The notes below the pieces were generated by a model. That model was not told where the DNA came from, ran no database searches, and saw only the letters and a list, made by a program, of their open reading frames with translations. From Rickettsiales bacterium (GTDB taxonomy: Bacteria; Pseudomonadota; Alphaproteobacteria; Rickettsiales; UBA998): a DNA stretch of 64,000 nt. Location of the stretch: the NCBI GenBank assembly GCA_028279475.1, contig JANQNR010000004.1, positions 1-64,000 on the forward strand, given 5' to 3'. The position numbers were made by a program, and so were the translations under genes. Numbering within the stretch: position 1 is the first letter of the stretch; the number at the start of each line of letters is the position of its first letter. This document shows, in pieces, positions 8,102 to 16,983 of this stretch.

Positions 8102-9475
8102 TTGCAGACGATACCAATCTATTTATGTGCGCCGGATGCCGTGGAGGTAGCGGCAGAATCCATTGGTGGCGAAGCGCTACGACAATGGTGCGAACTGCAT
8201 CGCCTGAAGGAAGGTGAAGAAGCCTCATTCGTGTTGTGGCCGGGCGATCAGGGAGGAGCGGTATGTGTTCTGGCAATCGTGATGCCACCCTATCATTTAT
8301 ATGCCTGTGCAGCTTTGGCATCCAGGTTGCCACCTGGGCAGTATCAGTTGGCCTTTGATTATCTGGAAGTAGTGCCGACACAGGATGAATACCGGCAGAT
8401 AGCGTTGGGTTGGATGCTGGATCAGTATCGTTTTGATCGTTACCGATCAAATGAATCTGCTGAATTACCGAAGTTATTGTTGCCGGAAGGGTTGGCGGAT
8501 TCGGCCACAGAAGAATATAACGCTATTACGCTGGTGCGCGATCTGATTAATACGCCTGCGTCAGATTTGGGGCCGGAAGAGTTGGCAGATGCCGCTTCTG
8601 TTGTGGCACGGCAATTCCGAGCAAAGTGCCAGATTACCAATGGTAAGCGGTTGCAGAGTGATTATCCTGCTATCCATATTGTGGGGCAGGGATCAACCCG
8701 TCCCCCTTGCTTGATTGACATGCGTTGGGGGGAGAAAAATCATCCTGCCGTAACGCTGGTGGGCAAGGGAGTCTGTTTTGATACCGGTGGGTTGGACATC
8801 AAGTCATCCAATTCCATGAAATTGATGAAAAAGGATATGGGCGGCGCAGCCTGTGTGCTGGGGCTGGCGCAACGCATTATGGCGACAGAGTTGCCGATCC
8901 GATTGCGGGTATTGATTCCCGCTGTTGAGAATGCCGTGGATGGTGCATCCTATCGCACCTCGGATGTGATTACCATGCGTAGTGGGTTAACGGTGGAAGT
9001 TGGCAATACGGATGCCGAGGGGCGGCTGGTGATTGCCGATGCGATGACCGAGGCGTGCAGTGAATCGCCGGAGTTATTGATTGACTGTGCCACGTTGACT
9101 GGCGCTGCAAGGGTTGCGCTGGGAACCGATATGCCCGCTGTATTCAGTAATGATGATACATTGGCACATGCATTGGTGAATGCTGCCTGGGAGCAGCAGG
9201 ATCCGCTATGGCATATGCCGCTCTATCAACCGTATGCACAAAACCTCAAGTCACGCATTGCCGATACGAATAGCATAGGTAGTGGTTCGTATGGTGGAGC
9301 GATTACGGCAGCATTATTCCTAAGCCGCTTTGTACCGGAAACGGTGCCGTGGCTGCATCTGGATATGATGGCATGGAATATGAAACGCCGCCCCGGACGT
9401 CCGATTGGTGGCGAGGCGATGGGGCTGAGAGGACTTTACAGCTGGTTGTATCAACGCTATGGATCAGGGGCATGA
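8102..9475 (+). CDS. M17 leucyl aminopeptidase family protein
   Basis: Cytoplasmic di-metal aminopeptidase. The catalytic domain is well conserved: GKGVCFDTGGLDIK carries a metal ligand and Lys, MKKDMGGAA, NTDAEGRL holds the metal-binding Asp/Glu, and LTGAARVALG follows. 457 residues. TTG at 8102 is chosen because GGGAG precedes it and the upstream in-frame stretch overlaps the kinase gene out of family. The N-terminal domain is shorter than in PepA, so this is the compact M17 subtype; a second, PepA-like M17 gene is at 51035-52552. Overlaps the next gene by ATGA. Confidence 0.92.
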   Translation: MQTIPIYLCAPDAVEVAAESIGGEALRQWCELHRLKEGEEASFVLWPGDQGGAVCVLAIVMPPYHLYACAALASRLPPGQYQLAFDYLEVVPTQDEYRQIALGWMLDQYRFDRYRSNESAELPKLLLPEGLADSATEEYNAITLVRDLINTPASDLGPEELADAASVVARQFRAKCQITNGKRLQSDYPAIHIVGQGSTRPPCLIDMRWGEKNHPAVTLVGKGVCFDTGGLDIKSSNSMKLMKKDMGGAACVLGLAQRIMATELPIRLRVLIPAVENAVDGASYRTSDVITMRSGLTVEVGNTDAEGRLVIADAMTEACSESPELLIDCATLTGAARVALGTDMPAVFSNDDTLAHALVNAAWEQQDPLWHMPLYQPYAQNLKSRIADTNSIGSGSYGGAITAALFLSRFVPETVPWLHLDMMAWNMKRRPGRPIGGEAMGLRGLYSWLYQRYGSGA

Positions 9476-9825
9476 ATATACCGGACAGCAAACCCCATTT
9501 AGTGGAGTGGTATCGTATCTGCGGTGAGACGATTACCGGGTTGCCACATGAACTGACTATGCGCCAATGGGCGATTTTGCTGCATGTGTACCTGGTGGAT
9601 GACACGCATACGGTAAAGTCGTTGGCTTATACGTTTGATTTGCCTAAGCCGTCCGTTTGTCGGGCGCTTGATACATTGTCGATGATTGGCCTGCTGCGGC
9701 GACGCAAGGATGATGAGGATAAACGCAATGTGATCGTGCAGAAGACCATGAAGGGCATCAGCTTTCTCAACCAGTTTGACGACATACTGGAACGATTACA
9801 GCGGGATGCGCCGGTAGCAGTATAA
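9472..9825 (+). CDS. MarR-like winged-helix protein
   Basis: 117 residues with a winged-helix fold: LTMRQWAILLHVYL, then TVKSLAYTFDLPKPSVCRAL as the recognition helix, LSMIGLLRRRKDDEDKRNVI as the wing (the MarR signature D-x-R-D-x-R is loosely kept as DDEDKRN). The start ATG overlaps the aminopeptidase stop, so it is translationally coupled to it. Probable transcription regulator; ligand unknown. Confidence 0.8.
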   Translation: MNIPDSKPHLVEWYRICGETITGLPHELTMRQWAILLHVYLVDDTHTVKSLAYTFDLPKPSVCRALDTLSMIGLLRRRKDDEDKRNVIVQKTMKGISFLNQFDDILERLQRDAPVAV

Positions 9826-9837
9826 GGGAAAAGTGCG

Positions 9838-10683
9838 ATGGGGTATTATATTCATCACGAACATGGTAGTGACGGTCCCTATGATCTGCTGGGAATGATT
9901 CGCAAAATCCGCAACGGTATGGTGGATAAAAACCAGCTGTTGTCTTCTGACACGCAGACCGAGCCCAAAGTAGCGTATCAGTTTCCAGAGTTTTATGACG
10001 TGCTGATCGAGCAGGATACGGTGGCACGGGAAGACGAGGCGCAGGAAGGTGGTGAGTCTATTTCCCTGGCCGGGGTATTCAAAGCCGGTGTCGCCATTCT
10101 AAAAGAAGATGTGACAGCTGCCTTTGTCGCAGCCTTTATGCTATTGTTTGTTACTCTTTTCGTAGGAGCATTGGCTGCGGCACTGCCAGCGTTGATTTCT
10201 GCGTTTATTGCACCACTGATTGGCTATGTGCTGTTTGCATTATGCCTGATTGCCATGTTGCGCGTTGCGCGAGTCCAGCTCTTATCACTGGGATATGTGA
10301 TACAGGTGATACGGCGATGCGGCGTTGCTTTGTTATTGACCACATTGCCGCCGGCGTTATTGGCGTTTACTCTGCCATGGCTTATTTCCATTAAGGCAGG
10401 GATGATGGCTTGGGGGTTGCTGCTATTTCCTGGTCTGCCGATTATCGCCTATTTTCTGTTTGTGCCGTTGCTAGTGATTGATCGTGATATTTCCGTTTCC
10501 GGCGCGTTTTCGCTCAATCATCGAATTGTGAAGCAACAAGGATTTGAATTACTGGCGACTGTAGTGGCGTTGCTTGCCGTTAATATCCTGGTGGCACCGT
10601 TGATTGTCGGGTTGTTGGTGACGCTACCGATTACATTGCTGGCATTGATGCTGGTGTATGACCGGCATTTTTACGAAACTTAA
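9838..10683 (+). CDS. GYF_2-like domain plus membrane domain protein
   Basis: 281 residues. The first ~60 resemble the GYF_2 domain found at the ends of bacterial membrane proteins (YYIHHEHGSDGPYDLLGMIR, then NGMVDKNQLL). After an acidic linker come about six hydrophobic segments from residue ~95 to the end, with a DUF-like glycerophosphoryl/YciC-type layout. Inner-membrane protein of unknown role. It ends in a 4-bp overlap with the convergent toxin gene and follows the regulator by 12 bp. Confidence 0.7.
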   Translation: MGYYIHHEHGSDGPYDLLGMIRKIRNGMVDKNQLLSSDTQTEPKVAYQFPEFYDVLIEQDTVAREDEAQEGGESISLAGVFKAGVAILKEDVTAAFVAAFMLLFVTLFVGALAAALPALISAFIAPLIGYVLFALCLIAMLRVARVQLLSLGYVIQVIRRCGVALLLTTLPPALLAFTLPWLISIKAGMMAWGLLLFPGLPIIAYFLFVPLLVIDRDISVSGAFSLNHRIVKQQGFELLATVVALLAVNILVAPLIVGLLVTLPITLLALMLVYDRHFYET

Positions 10684-10949
10684 AATAATTCCGAGTGGCT
10701 GCCACTGCGTTCAAGCGTCAAAATGTTTCCATCAATATGGTAGATCAACAACCAGTCTGGCTGAATGTGACATTCGCGGCGATTAATCCAGTTGCCGGAT
10801 AGGGGATGGTCACGGTATTTGACGGGCAACGTTCGATCTTGTTCAAGTAACTCTATTACCGTCATTAGCCGTGAGAGGTCTTTACCCTGTCGCCTCAGTT
10901 TACGTATATCTTTTTTGAATCGACTGGTTTGATAAATTTCCAGGGTCAC
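10680..10949 (-). CDS. YafQ-family toxin, second copy
   Basis: 89 residues. Same architecture as the toxin at 554-826 and clearly paralogous: RFKKDIRKLRRQGKD, KYRDHPLSGNW, RRECHIQPDWLLIYHI, LERSGSH. Expected to be a ribosome-dependent mRNA endonuclease. It overlaps the antitoxin stop by ATGA (10946-10949). Its stop overlaps the convergent membrane protein gene. Confidence 0.92.
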   Translation of the reverse strand: MTLEIYQTSRFKKDIRKLRRQGKDLSRLMTVIELLEQDRTLPVKYRDHPLSGNWINRRECHIQPDWLLIYHIDGNILTLERSGSHSELF

Positions 10950-11206
10950 ATCAAACCCATATCCTGCCGTAACTTGTCGAGACTTGTTTGTATTGCTTTT
11001 CCACTTTCCGTTTCAGAAAATGCAGCCAATGTTTCCGTATTAGGGATTTTGGCGTGGGGTTGAAACGGCAGCCCTCCCTCATTGACGGACTGCTGTAAGA
11101 AGATACGGATAGCATCTGCCGTACTCATGCCCATATTGGAAAAAATCACCTCTGCCTGCGCTTTCAAATGAGGCGTTACTCGCGATTGAACTGTTACATT
11201 ACTCAT
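10946..11206 (-). CDS. RelB/DinJ-family antitoxin, second copy
   Basis: 86 residues: ribbon-helix-helix (NVTVQSRVTPHLKAQAEVIF, then MSTADAIRIFLQQSVN and GGLPFQP), with the PNTETLAAF linker that is PNAETLQAM in the first copy. Neutralises the downstream toxin and probably represses this operon. Upstream at 11220-11241 TATAG and CTATA face each other across 11 bp and overlap the likely -10, a plausible operator. Confidence 0.9.
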   Translation of the reverse strand: MSNVTVQSRVTPHLKAQAEVIFSNMGMSTADAIRIFLQQSVNEGGLPFQPHAKIPNTETLAAFSETESGKAIQTSLDKLRQDMGLM

Positions 11207-11305
11207 ATCAAACTTCCTAATATAGGTATTATAACTCTATATAGCGTTATTTTGCAACATTTTTGAAAGATTGCCTACTGGACACACTATTGAAGACCCG
11301 CTATC

Positions 11306-11368
11306 TATAGCAGTTCAACTTAAGAATTTCCCATTTATGAGAAGTTCTTAAGTTGAGAAACTGCTATA
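11306..11368. repeat. palindromic repeat, family A (TATAGCAGTT ends)
   Basis: 63 bp. The arms TATAGCAGTT-CAACTTAAGAA and their inverted partner (with three extra bases) fold into a long hairpin with a short loop. Just beyond, GAACGAGTATA at 11379-11389 matches one end of family B (61818-61871), suggesting a deleted family B copy beside it. It lies between the second toxin-antitoxin pair and ychF. Confidence 0.85.
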
Positions 11369-11420
11369 TATTAAAGTTGAACGAGTATAAACGCTTCAAT
11401 CATCATGGAAGCGAGGTATT

Positions 11421-12533
11421 ATGGGATTTAGTTGCGGGATTGTCGGGTTGCCGAATGTGGGAAAGTCCACTCTGTTTAACGCGCTCCTGTCACAGCAGGC
11501 AGCGGAAGCGGCCAATTACCCGTTTTGTACGATTGAACCAAATAATGGTCGAGTTGGTGTGCCAGACGAGCGTTTGCACAAGATTGCCGCTATTGCCAAG
11601 TCGGCAGAAATCATCCCTACACAACTGGAATTCGTCGATATTGCCGGGTTGGTGCGTGGTGCCAGCAAGGGGGAAGGGCTGGGTAACCAGTTTTTGTCGC
11701 ATATCCGGGAAGTCGATGCCATTGTCTATATGCTGCGCTGTTTTGAGGATGATGACATTACCCATGTGGAAGGCTCGGTAGACCCATTGCGTGACTGGGA
11801 AGTGATAGAGACAGAACTGATCCTGGCCGATCTGGAGTCACTCGAAAAGCGCAAAGAAGGACTGGTCAAGCGCCTGCGTGGTCAGGATAAGGAAGCAATC
11901 GCAATCATGCCATTGGTAGAGCAGGGGATTGCACTGGCCTCTGAAGGGAAAACATTGCGCCCACTTGTGGAGGAAGCGGCGGGCGATGCGGAGCAGTTGA
12001 AGCGTATCCGGGAGTTGAACCTGCTGACAGCCAAGCCGGTAATGGCGGTGTGTAATGTCGAAGAAGAATCAGCGGCAGATGGCAATGGGTTAAGTACGCA
12101 GGTCAGCCAGTATTGCCAGGAGCGTGGGCTGGCGTCGGTGGTTATTTCCGCGAAGATTGAGGCGGAGATTGCCGCGCTGGAAACGGAAGAGGAAAAGCAG
12201 GAGTTTCTGGAGACGTTGGGGTTGGAAGAAACCGGGCTGGCACGCATTATCCGGGAAGGCTATGGGTTGCTGAACCTTCTTACCTTCTTTACTGCCGGGC
12301 CGAAAGAGTCGCGGGCATGGACGGTACGGCAGGGCGCAAAAGCACCGGAAGCGGCCGGGCGGATTCATACCGATTTTGAAAAGGGCTTTATTCGCGCCGA
12401 GACGATTGCGTATGACGATTACATCACGCTGGGTGGTGAGCAGGCAGCAAAGGATGCCGGGAAGCTGCGGCTGGAAGGCAAGGACTATGTTGTGCAGGAT
12501 GGCGATATTTTCCATTTTCGCTTTAATGTTTAG
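11421..12533 (+). CDS. ychF: ribosome-associated ATPase YchF (Obg family)
   Basis: 370 residues, usual family length. Walker [15 protein letters not shown] near residue 9, switch-region [21 protein letters not shown]4-like CNVEE in place of NKxD (the YchF/OLA1 change that gives ATP preference) and the C-terminal TGS domain from ~280 (KGFIRAETI, then [15 protein letters not shown], ending [11 protein letters not shown]). Binds ribosomes and takes part in stress responses in other bacteria. The next gene, tgt, starts 6 bp after its stop. Confidence 0.96.
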   Translation: MGFSCGIVGLPNVGKSTLFNALLSQQAAEAANYPFCTIEPNNGRVGVPDERLHKIAAIAKSAEIIPTQLEFVDIAGLVRGASKGEGLGNQFLSHIREVDAIVYMLRCFEDDDITHVEGSVDPLRDWEVIETELILADLESLEKRKEGLVKRLRGQDKEAIAIMPLVEQGIALASEGKTLRPLVEEAAGDAEQLKRIRELNLLTAKPVMAVCNVEEESAADGNGLSTQVSQYCQERGLASVVISAKIEAEIAALETEEEKQEFLETLGLEETGLARIIREGYGLLNLLTFFTAGPKESRAWTVRQGAKAPEAAGRIHTDFEKGFIRAETIAYDDYITLGGEQAAKDAGKLRLEGKDYVVQDGDIFHFRFNV

Positions 12534-12539
12534 GCAATC

Positions 12540-13655
12540 ATGTCGCTAACATTTTCTTTATCTGATTCGGATGGTAAAGCGCGCCTAGGGACGCTGACTA
12601 CTGCGCATGGTGACATTCGCACCCCGGCCTTCATGCCGGTGGGGACGGCAGCGACGGTGAAAGGGCTGACGCCGGGAATGGTCGAATCAACGGGAGCAGA
12701 CATTCTGCTGGGCAATACCTACCATTTGATGTTGCGTCCCGGTGCCGAGCGTATCGAACGACTGGGCGGGTTACACCGTTTTATGCAATGGGATAAGCCG
12801 ATTTTGACTGACTCCGGCGGGTTTCAGGTGATGTCGCTGGGAGATTTGCGCACCATCACCGAAGAAGGCGTCGAGTTCAAATCCCATATTGACGGGTCGA
12901 TGCACATGCTCACTCCGGAGCGTGCCGTTCAGATTCAGCATCAGTTGGACAGTAACATCACCATGGTGCTGGATGAATGCACATCTTACCCTGTGACGCA
13001 TGAACAGGCGCAAGCATCGATGGAACTGTCCATGCGCTGGGCGCGGCGGTGCCAGGAGGCATTTGTGGATCGTGATGGGTATGGGGTATTTGGCATTCAG
13101 CAGGGCAGCATGTTCGAGGATTTACGCGCTGCATCGTCACAGGCGCTGATCGAGATTGGTTTTGACGGCTATGCCATTGGCGGACTGGCCGTGGGTGAAG
13201 GGCAGGACGTGATGTTCGGCGTGCTGGATTATGCGGTGGATACATTGCCGCAGGACAAGCCACGTTATTTAATGGGTGTGGGTAAGCCAACAGATATGGT
13301 TGGGGCGGTGATGCGTGGCGTTGATATGTTCGACTGCGTCATTCCGACACGCTCCGGACGGTTTGGTCGCGCCTATACGTCTGAGGGGGAACTCAATCTC
13401 CGCAATGCCTGCCACGCCGATGACGAGCGCCCACTAGATGCGACGGTGGATTGCCGGGCATCACGCTTCAGCCGCGCCTATTTGCATCATCTGTTCAAGG
13501 CCGGGGAGATGCTGGGGCCGGTGCTGCTTAGCTGGCATAATACGGCGTATTACCAGCATCTAATGCAGCGCATCCGTGCAGCGATTGCGGCAGGCACGCT
13601 GAATGAGGTTGCACGTGAAGTACAGATGGCGTATGAGTCTCAGACTTCCGCCTAA
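12540..13655 (+). CDS. tgt: tRNA-guanine transglycosylase with a degraded zinc site
   Basis: Exchanges G34 for preQ1 in tRNAs with GUN anticodons. 371 residues. Substrate motifs are intact: [23 protein letters not shown] with the general-base Asp (~92), [20 protein letters not shown], and CVIPTRSGR after the nucleophile Asp. The zinc site is unusual. Where the family has C-x-C-x-x-C before SRAYLHH, this protein has VDCRASRF with one residue deleted, keeping one Cys; the His in SWHNTAYY remains. It may bind no zinc or bind it weakly. Follows ychF closely. Confidence 0.93.
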   Translation: MSLTFSLSDSDGKARLGTLTTAHGDIRTPAFMPVGTAATVKGLTPGMVESTGADILLGNTYHLMLRPGAERIERLGGLHRFMQWDKPILTDSGGFQVMSLGDLRTITEEGVEFKSHIDGSMHMLTPERAVQIQHQLDSNITMVLDECTSYPVTHEQAQASMELSMRWARRCQEAFVDRDGYGVFGIQQGSMFEDLRAASSQALIEIGFDGYAIGGLAVGEGQDVMFGVLDYAVDTLPQDKPRYLMGVGKPTDMVGAVMRGVDMFDCVIPTRSGRFGRAYTSEGELNLRNACHADDERPLDATVDCRASRFSRAYLHHLFKAGEMLGPVLLSWHNTAYYQHLMQRIRAAIAAGTLNEVAREVQMAYESQTSA

Positions 13656-13665
13656 ACCATATTGT

Positions 13666-13743
13666 CGGGGTGTGGCGCAGCCTGGTTAGTGCGTCCGTCT
13701 GGGGGACGGGAGGTCGCTGGTTCGAATCCAGTCACCCCGACCA
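13666..13743 (+). tRNA. tRNA-Pro (anticodon GGG)
   Basis: 78 nt. Acceptor CGGGGTG pairs with CACCCCG, discriminator A and encoded CCA (13741-13743). The anticodon loop CTGGGGG reads GGG; the T loop is TTCGAAT. Ten bases after the tgt stop. Confidence 0.97.
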
Positions 13744-14039
13744 TCCTTCGCCCTTCGGGCTTCGGATGGCAGGGCCATTCGAAGGACGTTAGGCCGAAGG
13801 ATACGCTACGAAGCCGGAGCATAAGCGGAGGCGAAGGAGGGCTTTATATTCAAGGGTGCTTACGGTGCATTTGATATGCAGGCAACCTTACCCCCCATTT
13901 AGTTCTAAAGACGTCTATCCGCCCCGTCCCGCCCATCCCTTATATATAATGGATGATGCATATTTAATAAAATCCTAATAAAATATTTACCAATGTAGCG
14001 CTATAATTGGCTTGAACACATTATGGATGCATCAAATAC
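13744..14039. other. 296-bp gene-free stretch with a tRNA-attached palindrome
   Basis: The first ~95 bp form an inverted-repeat block rich in CCTTCG/CGAAGG. ATCCTTCG (13743-13750, including the last A of the tRNA) pairs with CGAAGGAT (13795-13802); CCTTCGCC (13745-13752) could pair instead with GGCGAAGG (13830-13837). It may end or process the tRNA transcript. A similar block follows tRNA-Leu at 38053. The rest (13840-14039) turns AT-rich toward the prepilin gene; no further gene seen. Confidence 0.55.
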
Positions 14040-14813
14040 ATGAAACATCGTGGTTTTAGCTTAGTAGAATTATCCATCGTACTCGTTATTCTTGGGCTGT
14101 TGACAGGCGGCATTCTGACCGGGCAGCAATTGATTGAGGCGGCGGAATTGCGCGCTATTTCTCAGGAACAGGAGCAGTTCACTACAGCCATTATGGCTTT
14201 TAAGAATAAATATTTCGGGCTGCCGGGTGATCTCACGAATGCAACGGATTTTTGGGGAACGGCAGGAGGCAACGGTGCCAATGCCGCCTGCTATGACGTA
14301 TTCTCAACGACTGGTGCAACCTGCAACGGGGATGGCAATAATCAGGTGTTGGGAGCTTACGGGCCTGGTAATGAAGGGCTCAGGATGTGGCAGCATCTCA
14401 GTAATGCGGGCCTGTTGGCAGGATCATATGCCGGCGGTGACGCCACGGATGGCGGTTATGGAGATTTCCTCGTTGCGGATGTCAACGTACCTTCCTCGAA
14501 ATTCGGTAAGGGCACATATTGGTATGCCGGACATCAGCCGACCAGTGCCGGTGATGCGTCAAATTTTGCGGTGACGGCCAGTAATTTTATGCGTATTACC
14601 GGCACCTCAACCTTCCTGTTGCCGGAGCAGGCGTGGAATATTGATAAGAAAGTGGATGATGGGCGCCCTAATACGGGCAACATGGTGACGAATAAGGGAG
14701 ATGCAACCTACCCATGTACGGATGCCGCAGGTGTGGTGCCTCCGGGAGATGCGAATGCTCAGTATAATCTGACGTCAAGCGTATCGTCTTGTTTGCCCTG
14801 GTGGTATTTCTAG
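14040..14813 (+). CDS. type IV pilin-like (prepilin N-terminus) protein
   Basis: 257 residues. Class III signal at once: MKHRG then FSLVELSIVLVILGLLTGG, cleavage after Gly5, Glu at +5. The following globular part (KYFGLPGDLTNATDFWG onward) is Gly/Asn/Thr-rich with cysteines in two loops and ends SSCLPWWYF. The LPGD and ATDFWG motifs occur in a class of pseudopilins of unknown role. No pilus assembly genes are near; it would rely on machinery elsewhere. It has no RCC1 domain, unlike the operon at 53-59 kb. Confidence 0.85.
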   Translation: MKHRGFSLVELSIVLVILGLLTGGILTGQQLIEAAELRAISQEQEQFTTAIMAFKNKYFGLPGDLTNATDFWGTAGGNGANAACYDVFSTTGATCNGDGNNQVLGAYGPGNEGLRMWQHLSNAGLLAGSYAGGDATDGGYGDFLVADVNVPSSKFGKGTYWYAGHQPTSAGDASNFAVTASNFMRITGTSTFLLPEQAWNIDKKVDDGRPNTGNMVTNKGDATYPCTDAAGVVPPGDANAQYNLTSSVSSCLPWWYF

Positions 14814-14873
14814 TAGCAGCATTAGTTACAGGAAAAACAGGGGAAATCACCGCGAAATGAGGGTTCTTGTTGT

Positions 14874-15263
14874 TCATTCTGTATCTTCGCCAAAAAACAA
14901 CAGGCAGCCATCGGGGTCTTTTACGTGAAATTCCCGCATTCCATAATCCTGTACAAATGGTGGTCGAACACGACCTTCCGGTAATGTATCCAGTGTTGGT
15001 TTTAACTGCTTATACAGTGTATCAACGCCTCTCACCCACAGGTAAATGGAAATGTTATTTGCCGTCGCTCTCAATGCCTCGTCACTATCTGTCTTCACCA
15101 GCTGGATCGCCGCATCGCCGTGTATGACAATTGCAAACGTTTCGTCCTCCGATACGAACCGCTCCTCGAACGCCAATACATCAACATAAAAATCGACGGT
15201 ACGGCGAATATCTTTAACCGGAACAATGGAGACAGCATCCTCAATAATCGGTTCTTTTACCAT
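14874..15263 (-). CDS. VOC superfamily (glyoxalase/bleomycin-resistance-like) protein
   Basis: 129 residues with two beta-alpha-beta-beta-beta units: DAVSIVPVKDIRRTVDFYVD, then LAFEERF, and MREFHVKDPDGCLLFFGE at the end. The ending EFHVKDPDG with a metal-binding-type Glu is typical of VOC dioxygenase-like or resistance proteins. Substrate unknown; single gene. Confidence 0.85.
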   Translation of the reverse strand: MVKEPIIEDAVSIVPVKDIRRTVDFYVDVLAFEERFVSEDETFAIVIHGDAAIQLVKTDSDEALRATANNISIYLWVRGVDTLYKQLKPTLDTLPEGRVRPPFVQDYGMREFHVKDPDGCLLFFGEDTE

Positions 15264-15304
15264 GTCGTATTCGCTTAATTATTTCTTCAAAATAGGGCAG
15301 GTTT

Positions 15305-15345
15305 TCTACGCAAGCACCTCCCAAAGTTGGAAATGCTTGCGTAGA
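15305..15345. repeat. hairpin with 12-bp perfect stem
   Basis: TCTACGCAAGCA (15305-15316) pairs with TGCTTGCGTAGA (15334-15345) across a 17-nt loop. It directly abuts the family A repeat at 15348, upstream of the VOC gene. Confidence 0.7.
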
Positions 15346-15347
15346 TA

Positions 15348-15410
15348 TATAGCAGTTTAAAAATTTCATGACTCATTGTTTATGAGTCGAAATTTTTAAG
15401 TACTGCTATA
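15348..15410. repeat. palindromic repeat, family A (TATAGCAGTT ends)
   Basis: 63 bp; arms TATAGCAGTTTAAAAATTTC...GACTCA and the inverted copy fold around a 7-nt loop. The inner sequence differs from the other copies, but the TATAGCAG/CTGCTATA ends are identical and mismatches in one arm are matched in the other. Confidence 0.85.
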
Positions 15411-15434
15411 ACACTATAATGTTATCGTCATTAC

Positions 15435-15477
15435 TCAAAATAATATGAATATGTCATATTATTTTTAAATGACTATA
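15435..15477. repeat. palindromic repeat, family A variant, half copy
   Basis: TCAAAATAATATGA (15435-15448), 5-nt loop, its near-perfect inverse, then AAATGACTATA. Nearly identical to the right half of 1118-1185. It sits 4 bp past the stop of the outer-membrane protein gene. Confidence 0.75.
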
Positions 15478-15481
15478 GCTT

Positions 15482-16489
15482 TTAAAAAGCCAGTTGCCAG
15501 CCAAGTGTCAAGCGATAGTCCGTTTCCAACCGTGGTCCATCCAGGCGCTCATAAAGCGGTATACCGAACTCTGCAGCCAGGCGGTTGCCTTTCAGCGTAC
15601 CGGATGGCACGATAAAGTTCACGCCCACTAATGCATCCAGGCGCTCCCCGGCCTGCAGGTTAGCGTCCATCGGTGGTGCCATGAACATAGGCCCCGTCAG
15701 GTCACGATCGGTGCCATCCACATCTTCCCATGCCTGGCCGTCAAGACGCAGCGAAACACTGAACATGTCGTTGAGTTTGCGCGCTCCCCAACCGGTAATC
15801 TGATAGCGGTTACCGAGCGTATAGCCACGATTATTCTGACCAAGGCGCAGGGTAGTGTTGACCTGTCCACCCCATGACCAATGATCGGCTATGCCACTGT
15901 AGCTAATGCCGGGCAGCAGATCATAGGTGCCGGAACCTAACTGCATGGGGTAGGCAAAAATGCTTCCGTTAGGCTTACGGTCATTCACCGACCCGGTAGG
16001 CAGGCTGACCCCGGCATTGAACTGCCACTGGTGCATCCCGTCATTGTAGAATTCATACAATGCGTTGACTTTCGTGTCGGTTATGCCGTCATTTTCCATC
16101 ACAAACGTGGTGCCATTGCGGCGTATGTGATCCATTTCCTTGTCGGCAAATCCACCCATCACTGATAGGGTGAGTTGATCCGTCACACCGTACATGGCAC
16201 CGAACATATGCATCAGCATGGGCATTTCGGTCGGGGCAACCATGTAATCGTTGAGGACTTCCTGGTTGCTGACAGATGAGGTGCCGTCGCGATTACCGTC
16301 CATATGCATGTAGCCCAGGCGATAGGATAGCATCCACTCACCTTCATCGTGTACATGATCTCTCATCACGCCGATAGGGGCATGGGCGTCAGGGCGCTCA
16401 TGGTGGGTTGCGTCATGTGCATGCGCGACGGGCAGAGGGCTATACGCCATGCAGACGCACAACCCTGAAAATAGGGTTCTTTTTAACAT
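15482..16489 (-). CDS. outer-membrane beta-barrel protein, PF13557-like, His/Met-rich
   Basis: 335 residues. Signal peptide MLKRTLFSGLCVCMAYSPLP cut near VAHAHD. Directly after it is a histidine-rich stretch (HDATHHERPDAH, then HVHDEGE) and a methionine-rich one (TEMPMLMHMFGAMYG), both typical of metal-contacting exported proteins. The rest alternates as a beta-barrel and ends in Phe (TLGWQLAF). The family is often annotated as a transporter of the MetA-pathway type. Its likely operon partner is the DUF2946 protein upstream, which suggests copper handling by inference. Confidence 0.8.
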   Translation of the reverse strand: MLKRTLFSGLCVCMAYSPLPVAHAHDATHHERPDAHAPIGVMRDHVHDEGEWMLSYRLGYMHMDGNRDGTSSVSNQEVLNDYMVAPTEMPMLMHMFGAMYGVTDQLTLSVMGGFADKEMDHIRRNGTTFVMENDGITDTKVNALYEFYNDGMHQWQFNAGVSLPTGSVNDRKPNGSIFAYPMQLGSGTYDLLPGISYSGIADHWSWGGQVNTTLRLGQNNRGYTLGNRYQITGWGARKLNDMFSVSLRLDGQAWEDVDGTDRDLTGPMFMAPPMDANLQAGERLDALVGVNFIVPSGTLKGNRLAAEFGIPLYERLDGPRLETDYRLTLGWQLAF

Positions 16490-16557
16490 AAGAATTCTCC
16501 ATAATAATTGGTGATAGCCGGCCTTTCTGATTGGTCGGCAGAAATAGATAATATTGC

Positions 16558-16983
16558 TCAGGTGAGGGCAGTCAGGGGAGGTGCTCGACTCAGGCGGCTA
16601 CCCGGGAGCAATTGCGTTTGAATAGGATGTTCGGAGAAGAAGCGGTTGCGGCTATGATGCATGGACAGCAGGTTCATATCTGCTTCCAACACTCCCGATG
16701 GAAGCATGTGGCTGATGCCATGTGCGGCAATATAACACAGCGCGCATTGATATTGCGGGTGCGGTGACAGGGGTTCGCTACCGTCAACTATATCTGCCCA
16801 GCGCACCCATTTGAAGCCTTCAGAGGTACAGATCAGTACTTTCTCATCGAAGAGCGTCGCCATTGATTCGGCTGATACAGGGGCTGCTGAGGCTTGCTGA
16901 CTATGATATACCGCAAAGAACGGCAGCATCAGGTTGAGTAGAAGCGCAACCGATGTCAGCAGGGGGACAACAACCTTTTTCAT
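16558..16983 (-). CDS. DUF2946-like exported protein
   Basis: About 141 residues. MKKVVVPLLTSVALLLNLML with FFAVYHSQQASA is a good signal or anchor sequence, the reason for taking ATG 16983 over the in-frame ATG at 17034; neither has a clear Shine-Dalgarno. The DUF2946 hallmark is present: CTSEGFKWV, then HPQYQCALCYIAAHG with the CxLC pair. Members often lie beside TonB receptors or copper-resistance genes. Here it is 69 bp upstream of the His-rich barrel gene. Confidence 0.75.
   Translation of the reverse strand: MKKVVVPLLTSVALLLNLMLPFFAVYHSQQASAAPVSAESMATLFDEKVLICTSEGFKWVRWADIVDGSEPLSPHPQYQCALCYIAAHGISHMLPSGVLEADMNLLSMHHSRNRFFSEHPIQTQLLPGSRLSRAPPLTALT

Noticed and set aside
12090-12515. 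Minus-strand open frames opposite ychF
   Set aside because: The ychF motifs and its TGS domain on the plus strand explain this region.
13662-13874. A 70-residue reading frame across tRNA-Pro and its palindrome
   Set aside because: It would be translated through the tRNA gene; the second tRNA gives a similar artefact at 37974-38216.
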